Below are positions 1-9,202 of a stretch of DNA of 64,000 bases, piece after piece. Source of the DNA: a bacterium (GTDB lineage Bacteria > Bdellovibrionota > UBA2428); the NCBI GenBank assembly GCA_009991595.1, contig JAACVK010000021.1, positions 100,048 through 164,047 of the forward strand. The letters are read 5' to 3'. Below the pieces are notes generated by a model, which saw nothing but the letters and a program-made list of their open reading frames with translations, ran no database searches and was not told the origin of the DNA. A program made the translations under genes and the position numbers. Numbering within the stretch: position 1 is the stretch's first letter; every line of letters begins with the position of its first letter.

Positions 1-3000
1 GCTAGCGGCAATTCCTACGCAGGAATCTCAGACACGACAAGCTGGACCTTTACGACTGCTGCAGGATCTGATGTCACTGCACCTTCTATGAGCACGCTTA
101 GCCCAGCCGACAATTCAACCTCGGTTTCTAACACTCCCAATCTGGTCATAACCTTCGATGAAGCCGTGGATACCGAAAGCGGAAACATTGTTGTTTACAA
201 AAGCTCAGACGATAGCGTTATCGCAACCGTTGATGTAACCGATACTGGACTTGTTTCAGGAACGGGAACAACCTCAATTACCATCGATATGGGTGTGATT
301 TTGAGCGATAGTACTGAGTACTATGTTCTTGTTGATGCTTCAGCTTTCGATGACGCCTCAGGCAACTCTTATGCTGGAATATCTTCAACCACTGCCTGGA
401 GTTTCACCACAGGTGATTCAACAAATCCTACTGTTTCAACACTTTCGCCGGCAGATAATGCCACAGGCGTGAGCGAAATTGCCAATCTTGTGATTACCTT
501 TGATGAGGCGGTGGATGTAGAAACTGGCAACATCTATATATATGATAGTGATGACACCTTGATTGAAACCATTGATGTCACTAGCGGACAGATCACAGGC
601 ACTGGCACAACTACCATCACTATCAACCCCTCAGTTACACTTGAGTCTAGCAAAGGACACTATATTCAAATCAATGCAACTGCCTTTGACGACACAAGCG
701 GCAATTCATTTGCTGGCATAAACGACACCACTACCTGGAGCTTCACCACAGGCGTGTCGGCCACTCCGATCGTGACTACGCTTAACCCTGCCGATGATGC
801 CATGAGTGTAAGTGAGAACGCCAATCTTGAGATCACCTTCAATCGAGATGTTGATGTAGAAACGGGCAACATTTATATCTATGACAGCGATAATGATCTG
901 ATTGAAACTATAGACGTGACAAGTGGTCAAGTTACAGGAAGTGGATCAACCACGATCACCATCGACCCAACTTATCCTCTCGAAAACTCGAAGGGACACT
1001 ATATTCAAATCGATGCCACAGCTTTTGACGACACAAGCGGCAATTCATTTGTTGGCATAAACGACACCACTACTTGGAGCTTCACGACCGGAAATGAAGT
1101 CGCCCCCGAGGCCATCTCGTATAGCCCGGCCGATGACAGCACCGGCGTAAGTTTGGACACAAATCTTGTCATAACCTTCCATGAGGCTGCCCTGGCTGAC
1201 ATAGGAAACATTGAAATCTATGACTCTGACAACTCCTTGATTGAAACCATTGATGTCTCTAGCGGGCAGGTTTCGGGTTCAGGAACCAACACCATAACGA
1301 TTAATCCGAGCACAACTTTAGAAGCCTCAAAGGGGCACTATATTCAAATAGACTCAGGCGCCTTCAGGGATTCAAACAACAATTACTATGCCGGCCTAAG
1401 CGATAACACGACCTGGAGCTTTACAACTGGAACGGGGGCTGACGTAACAAACCCGACAGTTTCGTCCCTTTCGCCAGCCGATAACGCCACTGGTGTATCA
1501 ACGACAGCAAATTTAGTAATTACATTCGACGAGTTCGTAAATACAGGCTCTGGAAACATTGTGATTTATCGCACGTCTGACAACAACGTAATGGAAACCA
1601 TCGACGTCACTTCTGGGCAGGTAACAGGACATACGGGCGGAGCAGAGGTTACCATCAACCCCTCAATCACCTTAGCCAACAACACAGAATACTATGTGCT
1701 TATAGACGCTACAGCTTTTGATGATGATGCTGGCAACTCTTTTGCAGGCATCTCTTCAACAACTTACTGGAGCTTTAACACTACAGATACAGTTCAGCCA
1801 AGCATATCATCTGTCTACCCTGCAGATGATTCTATAGGAATTTCTCCGATCACTAATCTTGTAATCACAGCCGATGAACCCATTCAACTTAGTGGTAGTG
1901 GTAGTGTCGATCTATACAGACTTTCAGACTACAGTTTCGTAGAAACTATGACTGTCGCCAATGGAAAAATTTCTAAGACAGGGGCCACCGAGCTTACCAT
2001 CAATCCTTCAACTACCTTAGCAGATAGCACTGCCTATTACCTGTACGTTGATGACGGTCTTTTTGATGATTTTGAGAACAACCCGAACCTCGGAATTGAT
2101 GACAGTACCGTTTGGAATTTCACGACAGCGGCGGCCGACGCAACTAAACCCGATGTAACAATCAACGAGAACTCGGGCCAAGTGGACCCAGCGAACTCTT
2201 TACCGGTAATTTTTGATGTGGTCTTTAGCGAAGAAATTGACCCGAGCACTTTTACAATAGCTGACATCACTCAAAACGGCACAGCTAGCGGAATTACTTG
2301 GACCATCACTGACTCGGGTGATGCAACAACCTTCACCCTTCGAGCAACTGTGGTGACAGGAGCCGGAACCCTACAACCTTCCATTGCGGCGGGTGTGGTT
2401 GATGATTTAGCGGGAAATACAAATACGATTTCGACTGCAACAGACAACACCGTAACTTATACTCCTGGCTCACGGACTATCACTCTAGACTCTACTGGGT
2501 GTAACGACACAACTGCAGCCATAGGCTCTGCTTCACCTCCATTCTGCACAGTGCAAGCTGCCGTAGATGAAGCCATTGCCGCCAACCCCTCTGGAACAAA
2601 TCCTGTTGTGATTGAAGTCGCCAATGAAACTTTTGGGACAGCCATCGTTAGCACTAACTTTGGAACCAATGTTACTTGGCAGGCAATTTCAGGTTCACCA
2701 GTGATCACAAAAATTGACGCAAGTGGTTCCGATGGTGCCACTGGTGCCATCGCTCAACCCGGGACCGATGATGGATCTGGATGTGACAGCTCTAGCGGGG
2801 GAGGCACTGGCGAGAGTGGGACAAACGGATACAGCCTTAGCATCATTTCTGACGGCAATATTACCTTCACAACTATTGATAGTTCTGGTGGCAATGGCGG
2901 AGACGGGGGCGATTACACGATAGACTGCCAAGGATCTGATTTGTCTGGAGGCTCCGCTGGAGCAGCTGGTTCTGGCGGTACTCTGATCTTGGAGAATGTC

Positions 3001-3663
3001 ATAGCAACCACGGTTACTGCCGTTGGTGGAACAGGGGGAAGCGCTGGCACCTGTATGGCAAGCTGCGGAAGCGCATCAAGTGGAGGGGTAGCTGCTGATA
3101 TAACTCTAACAAATTCTACGGTCGTGACAGTTGACGCAAGTGCTGGATCCCCAGGTAGCGATGCAGGGATATTTTCAGGATTTGGAGCAGATGGTTCAAA
3201 CATACATTTGAATTCCACTACTGTTACTGGAACATGCACCACAAATGCGTCGAGTGATAATCACATGAGTGGAAGCTGTTATTCCGCGGGAAAAATTTAT
3301 GATGATGCGGGCGATTCCTCCTGCGGATCTACAAGTTGGAGCGGCATTTCCGATTGCCTCCCTCCAGAGTCAGCTTGGTTCGATGGGGCATACTGTGACG
3401 GGACAGATGTCATTACAGCCACAATCGACGATTCATGGGGAGTAAGCAATACTTACAGCATAAACTGGTCGGGCGGAAGTTCAGGTTGGTACACCTACTC
3501 TGATGATCAAGGCAGCACGGATCTTACATGGGAATCTGGCACCAGTTCCACATCCACCTCTTGGAGTTCTTTCGGTGGCTCGGGCACGCTAAACGTTATT
3601 GTAAGCGACTTTAAATGTAACAATATTACTTCAGGAACTGACTCGGCTGCATATTCTGACTAA
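1..3663 (+). CDS. Large secreted/surface protein with tandem Ig-like (SbsA/Big-type) repeats and a Gly/Ser-rich beta-helix-like C-terminal part; 5' end lies outside the window
   Basis: The frame is open from base 1, so the ATG at 88 is internal. Repeated ~110-aa units carry 'SPADNATGVS..ANLVITFDEAVD...GNI.IYDS...TTWSFTTG'. Confidence 0.85.
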   Translation, partial: ASGNSYAGISDTTSWTFTTAAGSDVTAPSMSTLSPADNSTSVSNTPNLVITFDEAVDTESGNIVVYKSSDDSVIATVDVTDTGLVSGTGTTSITIDMGVILSDSTEYYVLVDASAFDDASGNSYAGISSTTAWSFTTGDSTNPTVSTLSPADNATGVSEIANLVITFDEAVDVETGNIYIYDSDDTLIETIDVTSGQITGTGTTTITINPSVTLESSKGHYIQINATAFDDTSGNSFAGINDTTTWSFTTGVSATPIVTTLNPADDAMSVSENANLEITFNRDVDVETGNIYIYDSDNDLIETIDVTSGQVTGSGSTTITIDPTYPLENSKGHYIQIDATAFDDTSGNSFVGINDTTTWSFTTGNEVAPEAISYSPADDSTGVSLDTNLVITFHEAALADIGNIEIYDSDNSLIETIDVSSGQVSGSGTNTITINPSTTLEASKGHYIQIDSGAFRDSNNNYYAGLSDNTTWSFTTGTGADVTNPTVSSLSPADNATGVSTTANLVITFDEFVNTGSGNIVIYRTSDNNVMETIDVTSGQVTGHTGGAEVTINPSITLANNTEYYVLIDATAFDDDAGNSFAGISSTTYWSFNTTDTVQPSISSVYPADDSIGISPITNLVITADEPIQLSGSGSVDLYRLSDYSFVETMTVANGKISKTGATELTINPSTTLADSTAYYLYVDDGLFDDFENNPNLGIDDSTVWNFTTAAADATKPDVTINENSGQVDPANSLPVIFDVVFSEEIDPSTFTIADITQNGTASGITWTITDSGDATTFTLRATVVTGAGTLQPSIAAGVVDDLAGNTNTISTATDNTVTYTPGSRTITLDSTGCNDTTAAIGSASPPFCTVQAAVDEAIAANPSGTNPVVIEVANETFGTAIVSTNFGTNVTWQAISGSPVITKIDASGSDGATGAIAQPGTDDGSGCDSSSGGGTGESGTNGYSLSIISDGNITFTTIDSSGGNGGDGGDYTIDCQGSDLSGGSAGAAGSGGTLILENVIATTVTAVGGTGGSAGTCMASCGSASSGGVAADITLTNSTVVTVDASAGSPGSDAGIFSGFGADGSNIHLNSTTVTGTCTTNASSDNHMSGSCYSAGKIYDDAGDSSCGSTSWSGISDCLPPESAWFDGAYCDGTDVITATIDDSWGVSNTYSINWSGGSSGWYTYSDDQGSTDLTWESGTSSTSTSWSSFGGSGTLNVIVSDFKCNNITSGTDSAAYSD

Positions 3664-3670
3664 TGAACAC

Positions 3671-4819
3671 CTAGTTAAGAGCATTTTGAAGATCTGATAC
3701 CAAAGATTCAGAACTCTCAATTCCAACGGACAAACGTAAAAGCTGACTATCAATTCCAAGATGCTCTCGCATTTTCTCGGGGACCGAAGCATGGGTCATT
3801 TTCTCTGGGTGATTCACAAGAGACTCCACGCAACCAAGACTCTCGGCAAGGCGAAACATTCTCAGCTTAGCTAAGAATGTTTTTACATCCTCGTAATTGC
3901 CCTTAAGTTTAAAAGAAACAATTCCCGAAAAACCACGCATTTGCTCTTTCGCAATAGCATGTTGCGGATGAGACTCTAATCCTGGATAAAAAACCACGTC
4001 AACCTTTGGATGAGTTTCTAAGAATTCGGCCACGGCAAAAGCATTTTCTTCGTGTTTTTTCATTCTTATAGCGAGTGTCGACAGACTTCTGTGAAACAAA
4101 TGACAATCCATTGGAGAAGGGATCGCCCCTGCTGCAAACTGCACGTATTTAAGAGATTGAAAAAGCTTGGGGTCATTAACCATCAAAGCTCCACCGATCA
4201 AATCGGAATGGCCACCAATGTATTTGGAACTGCTATGCAAAACAATACTAGCTCCTAGCTCCAACGGAGATTGAAACACAGGTGAAGCAAAGGTGTTATC
4301 CACCAAAAACTGGCAGTCTTTGCCTTTAAGCAATTTTGCTACACCAACAACATCGATGACTTTTAAAAGTGGATTTGTCGGAGACTCTACCCACACCAAA
4401 CGAGTTTTTTCGTTTAATGCTGCAGCTACGTTATCGAGATTGGACATATCAACAAAGTGAAATTTTAGGTCATATTTGGCAAAAAGAGTGCGGAACATAC
4501 GGCCTGTCCCACCGTAAACATCATCACACACAATGACTTCGGCACCTGGATCTAAAAGTTGTATCACGGCTTGTTCTGCCGCAAGGCCTGAGGAAAAGGC
4601 CAAACCATGTTGAGCAACCTCCACTGCAGCCAGAGCTTTTTCATAAGCCTCCCTGGTTGGATTGTCCGCACGAGAATAGTCGTAACCCAGGTGTTCGGCA
4701 GGAGCCTTTTGCTCATAGGTTGAAGCCGTATGAATGGGTTTGACCACCGCACCGGTCAACGGATCGGAGTCTTTAGCAGCATGAACACAAGTATCAAAGT
4801 CACGGCTTCTTATTGTCAT
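3671..4819 (-). CDS. PLP-dependent trans-sulfuration enzyme (cystathionine gamma-synthase / gamma-lyase family)
   Basis: Cys/Met metabolism PLP enzyme motifs: 'YDYSRADNPTREAYEKALAAVE', 'VWVESPTNPLLKVID', 'SSSKYIGGHSD'. Confidence 0.9.
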   Translation of the reverse strand: MTIRSRDFDTCVHAAKDSDPLTGAVVKPIHTASTYEQKAPAEHLGYDYSRADNPTREAYEKALAAVEVAQHGLAFSSGLAAEQAVIQLLDPGAEVIVCDDVYGGTGRMFRTLFAKYDLKFHFVDMSNLDNVAAALNEKTRLVWVESPTNPLLKVIDVVGVAKLLKGKDCQFLVDNTFASPVFQSPLELGASIVLHSSSKYIGGHSDLIGGALMVNDPKLFQSLKYVQFAAGAIPSPMDCHLFHRSLSTLAIRMKKHEENAFAVAEFLETHPKVDVVFYPGLESHPQHAIAKEQMRGFSGIVSFKLKGNYEDVKTFLAKLRMFRLAESLGCVESLVNHPEKMTHASVPEKMREHLGIDSQLLRLSVGIESSESLVSDLQNALN

Positions 4820-4924
4820 AGGGGCAAACCTAGCAAGAAGCCGTTCAGATCGAAAGCCCCTAACGCGCCTGGTAGGCGAAAATATGCTTATGATTCTCTT
4901 CTAGAGTGTCGAAGAATACTCATA

Positions 4925-5062
4925 ATGAAAATATCCCCAGTAAACCCCATGACCGGCTTTGGCATAGCTCAAACAAAACCTAAAAAACCGAAGGATAAAG
5001 CGCCTCAGAAGGACAAAAGCCCTTCAAAAGATCAAAGCAAAGACAAGAAACCTGGCAAGTAA
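4925..5062 (+). CDS. Small Lys/Pro-rich protein (45 aa), hypothetical
   Basis: ORF with ATG at 4925: MKISPVNPMTGFGIAQTKPKKPKDKAPQKDKSPSKDQSKDKKPGK. Low-complexity tail. Confidence 0.4.
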   Translation: MKISPVNPMTGFGIAQTKPKKPKDKAPQKDKSPSKDQSKDKKPGK

Positions 5063-5072
5063 AAACAACCGA

Positions 5073-6347
5073 CTATCTTTTCACCGCGGATTGAAAGGTT
5101 TCTGGAAACTTCCGCTTGAGCACCAAAACGAGCAAAACTCCTGGAAGAGCAATCACCGAACAAAACACAAAAAATGGTGCGTAGCTTATCTTCTCAACCA
5201 AAACACCTGCGTATCCAGCAAACAAAGTTCGACTAATGGAAGCAAGGCTAGCGAATAAGGCGTATTGAGCCGCCGTAAAGTTTTTATTAGTTAAATGCCC
5301 CATAAAAGCGACCAATGCGGCAGTCCCCATTCCGGCGCTTAAGTCCTCGATGGCAACAACAAAACTAAGAGCTGGAATAGAGGCTCCTGTCATAGATAAG
5401 ATCCCAAACAGCGCAGTGGATACAGATTGAAAAATTCCAAATATTAAAAGCGCCCAAAAATAGCCCAATCTAAAGAGAACAATGCCTCCCAAGAATAAGC
5501 CGACTAAAGTTGAAACAAAGCCAACCCCAGAAGTAACCTCAGCGATGATCTTATTAGAAAAGCCAAGGTCTACATAAAACGGACTCAGCATGGAGCCCCC
5601 CATGGCATCGCCTAACTTGTAGAACAAAATAAAAAAGAACACATAAGCAGCACCGGGCCGCCGGAAGAAATCAACAAAAGGCTCGATGATAAAGCTAGAC
5701 AGCGATTTCTTTTCTAGATCTTGAGAAACTGGAGCTTTATCGGCCCACAAACTAGCAAACAGCCCCACCCCCATACAAAAAACTAAAATCCAAAAACTCT
5801 GTTGAAAACTTAGCCCCAGAGTATCCTTATCAACGGTCCACAAAGCAAAGCCGGAAGCAACCAACATTCCTATACGATAACCATAAACACTCAAGGCAGC
5901 CCCCACGCCTAGCTCTTCATCCGAGAGAATCTCTCGTCGATAGGCATCAACAGCAATGTCTTGAGTTGCTGAAAAAAAACAGAGAACCAAGGTAACAATT
6001 GCGATGTAAGTCAAAGAAACTTTTGGGTCAGCAAAAGTCATACTAGCAAAACCCGTCATCAATCCGAGTTGAGTTAGAATCATCCAACTTCGGCGACGCC
6101 CAAGCTTTGTTAGACTAAACTTATCGAGCAAAAAAGCCCACGCAAAATTAAAAGAGTAAAATGTGGTAATCCAAGAAAAGAATCCTATTGTCGATAACTC
6201 AATGCCTTCTCGTCTAAGCCAAATTTTTAAGGTCTTGTAAAAGACCATAATTGGCAAACCACTGGAAAACCCCAACAGAAATACGATTAGCATTCTCTTA
6301 GATTTCAAGGCCCGCAACAATTCCCCAAAGCTCTGTTTTTCGCTCAT
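5073..6347 (-). CDS. MFS transporter, AmpG-like
   Basis: 424 aa polytopic. 'FLLGFSSGLPIMVFYKTLKIWLRREGI' and 'ATQDIAVDAYRREIL' resemble AmpG-family permeases. Confidence 0.8.
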   Translation of the reverse strand: MSEKQSFGELLRALKSKRMLIVFLLGFSSGLPIMVFYKTLKIWLRREGIELSTIGFFSWITTFYSFNFAWAFLLDKFSLTKLGRRRSWMILTQLGLMTGFASMTFADPKVSLTYIAIVTLVLCFFSATQDIAVDAYRREILSDEELGVGAALSVYGYRIGMLVASGFALWTVDKDTLGLSFQQSFWILVFCMGVGLFASLWADKAPVSQDLEKKSLSSFIIEPFVDFFRRPGAAYVFFFILFYKLGDAMGGSMLSPFYVDLGFSNKIIAEVTSGVGFVSTLVGLFLGGIVLFRLGYFWALLIFGIFQSVSTALFGILSMTGASIPALSFVVAIEDLSAGMGTAALVAFMGHLTNKNFTAAQYALFASLASISRTLFAGYAGVLVEKISYAPFFVFCSVIALPGVLLVLVLKRKFPETFQSAVKR

Positions 6348-6433
6348 GGTGTTTAGTATGAATGCATAAACGCCATACTTCCAGACATAGGTAAGTGTTT
6401 TTAGGTAATTTTCCTTTAGAGTTATGACATTGG

Positions 6434-6507
6434 AGAGCTAGAGGGCTTGCACCTCTCCCCGTGCTCGCTTTGCTGCACTAAGGTCGAAACGCAATCCCTC
6501 TAGCTCT
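6434..6507. repeat. Intergenic inverted repeat: 12-bp perfect stem AGAGCTAGAGGG / CCCTCTAGCTCT with a structured ~50-nt loop
   Basis: Arms at 6434-6445 and 6496-6507. The loop contains further short complementary segments (GTGC...GCAC). Confidence 0.6.
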
Positions 6508-6578
6508 ACGAATCCACACATCTTACTGAAAACGAGTCGTATTCACTTTAAATCTGATAAGAGGATAGCATTTCCCAA

Positions 6579-8177
6579 CTAAGAAATAAGTTTTTCTATC
6601 AAAGGACCTGATATTCGAACAACACTTGGCTTAGGAATGTTCTTTCCTCCAAAAGGCCAATGGCTGCTTAGCCGATCTAAGCCCTGAGAACCGCTTCCAG
6701 GATGCTGAACCGAAACATAGATAGCTTTTTTCGAAGGACAAAAGCAAGGCCCAGTGAGTTCTGCATCAGGCGGAGCTGAGGCTATCTGAAAAACCCTACC
6801 TGCATCCAATCCAGAAGTGGGAACCACAAACAAGCCATTCCTTCTTGCGCTTGAATAAGGGCCCTTGCCCATAAGTTTTTCTGACACGTCATTGGTGACC
6901 CAAAGGTTACCCTTACTATCAAAGGCTACGTTATCGGGACAAAGCAAGCCTGAGGCCGAGCCTCCACTCACAAAAGTAGAAAACTTAAACTCTTCTGATT
7001 TGTGATCTCCGTTAGCGGGCACAAGCTTAGCTATTGAGCCATAAAAACGAAGTGCTTTCGCATTTCCAGTCAGCGAAACAAAGACAGAATTGTCTTTTGG
7101 ATTAACCGCAATTCCCTCCGGTCTATCCAAAGGCGTGCCCCCAACAAGTCGAGCCGCTTCGCGAGCGTAAATCATAACCTCTAATTGACTAGCAAAAGCT
7201 TCCTTTAGCTTTTTTGATTTTTCTCTTAGTAAAGGAATCCACTTTTCATTCTTAGTATCGGCCACAAACAAGGTTCCGGAATCGAGATTCGTTTTTGAAT
7301 CAGAAACAAACTTAAAAATACAAGCGTCTTCTCGATCATCGCCCATATAGACGACTGGCGTGCCATCTTTGGCTCGAACGACAAAAGCGCCTTCGTGCAA
7401 AAAACGACCCATGGAGGTGTGCTTCTTAGCCTTCCCCGTCATTGGGTCTACTTCTACAACCCAACCATAATGCTCTGGCTGAAACTTAAAATGCTTGGTC
7501 CAACCATAACTATCTTCTTCCTTTTGAAACTTTCCATTCTCGAGCGCGTAATCTCCAACACAATCATCGTAATTTTCTTCGCAAGTTAAGAAAGTTTTCC
7601 ATGGAGTAACCCCTCCAGAGCAATTGGCCAAGGTGCCTTCTGCAACGTTAGAGCCTTTGACCTTAACGTTGGCCGCAAAGGGTATCTTAGAAAACGAATC
7701 GATACGCTTGTTGAGGCGGTGCCCTTTAACCGGGTTAAACTTGCCTTCCTTGTCTTTTTCAAAAACCACAACAGATACGCCGACCTCTTGGCGCTCTTTC
7801 TTTGCTTGCTCCAAAGTAGGTGAATTGCCCTTTCTTCCACTCACTAGCAAAGTGCTCACACTTTCATGATTAACCATGAAAACGCTTTGTGCGGAGGAAA
7901 GCGAAATCTCACCGATAAAATCATTATTATATCCAAAGTGTCTGCCATCAGGAAAGATTTCATCCTCATAGCTCAGCACTCGCTCCCAAAGCACACCGGC
8001 CGCCGTGTGCAAAGTGTCTTTTGAATTTGCTAACGATCTACTCAGCCCATCAAAAGGACCGGACTCCGCCCAAAGTAGTCGAGACAGGCTCATTGGCATT
8101 AAAACCGCGGAACTAGCCACAAGACCGCTTTGACCCAAAAACTTTAAAAACTCTCTTCGACTCCACTCGTGCTTCAT
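6579..8177 (-). CDS. PhoX-family (DUF839) phosphatase-like protein with Tat signal
   Basis: N-terminal 'SRREFLKFLGQSG' twin-arginine motif. Body has 'VEVDPMTGKAKKHTSMGRFLHEGAFV', 'YMGDDREDACIFKFVSD', 'DRPEGIAVNPKDNSVFVSLT'. Confidence 0.8.
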   Translation of the reverse strand: MKHEWSRREFLKFLGQSGLVASSAVLMPMSLSRLLWAESGPFDGLSRSLANSKDTLHTAAGVLWERVLSYEDEIFPDGRHFGYNNDFIGEISLSSAQSVFMVNHESVSTLLVSGRKGNSPTLEQAKKERQEVGVSVVVFEKDKEGKFNPVKGHRLNKRIDSFSKIPFAANVKVKGSNVAEGTLANCSGGVTPWKTFLTCEENYDDCVGDYALENGKFQKEEDSYGWTKHFKFQPEHYGWVVEVDPMTGKAKKHTSMGRFLHEGAFVVRAKDGTPVVYMGDDREDACIFKFVSDSKTNLDSGTLFVADTKNEKWIPLLREKSKKLKEAFASQLEVMIYAREAARLVGGTPLDRPEGIAVNPKDNSVFVSLTGNAKALRFYGSIAKLVPANGDHKSEEFKFSTFVSGGSASGLLCPDNVAFDSKGNLWVTNDVSEKLMGKGPYSSARRNGLFVVPTSGLDAGRVFQIASAPPDAELTGPCFCPSKKAIYVSVQHPGSGSQGLDRLSSHWPFGGKNIPKPSVVRISGPLIEKLIS

Positions 8178-8289
8178 AAATAGTCTCGAATAGATAGCGC
8201 CAACAGAGCCGGTGGTATAGGTAGAATTTGATTAGATAACAGTTTCAGAAATAGGGACGTTGCCCCTCCAAAAAAGCCAATAAAAACGC

Positions 8290-9195
8290 TCAAAAAGTAT
8301 CCTGGAACCGAGAGGAGAGGCCGCGGAGCCAGGTGCGTTGTTTTTTGGCTAGCTGGCGGTGGGCGATAAGAACTTCTTGGCGGCATTCTTCAAAACTTGT
8401 TTGGCCTGCAAGGTGTCGGACGACTTGTTCGTAGCCGATGGTTTTTAAGCCCCAGCTTTCGTCAGAAAATTCTTTGCGAAGGTTTTTCACCTCTTCTATC
8501 CAGCCGCTCTCGAACATTTGGTCGATTCGAGTCAGGTAGTGGCTATCCGGCGCAACTTTAGTGGCATTTAGAACTAAGGTTTGAGTATCGCTATCGAAAG
8601 GAGCATTGTTCGAATTTTTTAAGTCGGCCAAGGACAAACCTTGCCTTAAGATCAGATCAGCATAACGATGAACACGGTATTCGTCATTGGGATGAATCCA
8701 CTCTCCAATATCAGGCTCTTTTTTTCTTAGTTGCTCAAAAACCTCTTCTAGCTTTTGAGCCATTAACTGCTGCAAGTAACTCTCATCACTAGCCGCTCCT
8801 GGGGCTGGTCCATCCACGAGCATTCTTTCATAGAAAAAACTGCCACCTACAAAAATAACAGGGTGACATGCTTCAAGAGCTTTTAAAACATCCTCCTTTA
8901 GAACCTTTAAATAATCCGACGCTGTTAAGCGCTCTCCACAGGAAACTAAATCCAAACCTAACCATTGATAATTTTCTCGCTCCGCCCCCGATGGTTTAGC
9001 CGAGCCAATGTCTAATTTCTGATACACAGCCACCGCATCAACACTCACAAGGATAGCTGGTTTCAAACCCTTTTCCACACAGGCATCAGCCAGACTTAAA
9101 GCTAAAGCCGTTTTACCCGAAGCCGTCGGCCCCAAGACAGAAAGAATTTTCTTTCCCGGCTGCCATTCTTGTTGGGTTGAAATTATTTCTCTCAC
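8290..9195 (-). CDS. miaA: tRNA dimethylallyltransferase
   Basis: P-loop 'LGPTASGKTALALSLAD', 'VSVDAVAVYQKLDIGSAKP', 'GLKTIGYEQV', terminal 'LAKKQRTWLRG'. Adjacent to mutL. Confidence 0.93.
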   Translation of the reverse strand: MREIISTQQEWQPGKKILSVLGPTASGKTALALSLADACVEKGLKPAILVSVDAVAVYQKLDIGSAKPSGAERENYQWLGLDLVSCGERLTASDYLKVLKEDVLKALEACHPVIFVGGSFFYERMLVDGPAPGAASDESYLQQLMAQKLEEVFEQLRKKEPDIGEWIHPNDEYRVHRYADLILRQGLSLADLKNSNNAPFDSDTQTLVLNATKVAPDSHYLTRIDQMFESGWIEEVKNLRKEFSDESWGLKTIGYEQVVRHLAGQTSFEECRQEVLIAHRQLAKKQRTWLRGLSSRFQDTF

Positions 9196-9202
9196 AAAAG
9201 AC

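Noticed and set aside
666-3242. Several 60-110 aa ORFs on both strands inside the Ig-repeat gene (e.g. 666..872 -, 2457..2750 -, 2714..2923 +, 2913..3242 -)
   Set aside because: They lie inside a strong repetitive coding frame and mirror its repeat structure. No independent motifs or translation signals.
6432-6510. Possible tRNA-Ser/Leu-like gene
   Set aside because: Outline and length are suggestive, but there is no recognisable D-arm, anticodon arm or GTTCRA T-loop in correct register, so it is reported only as a hairpin element.
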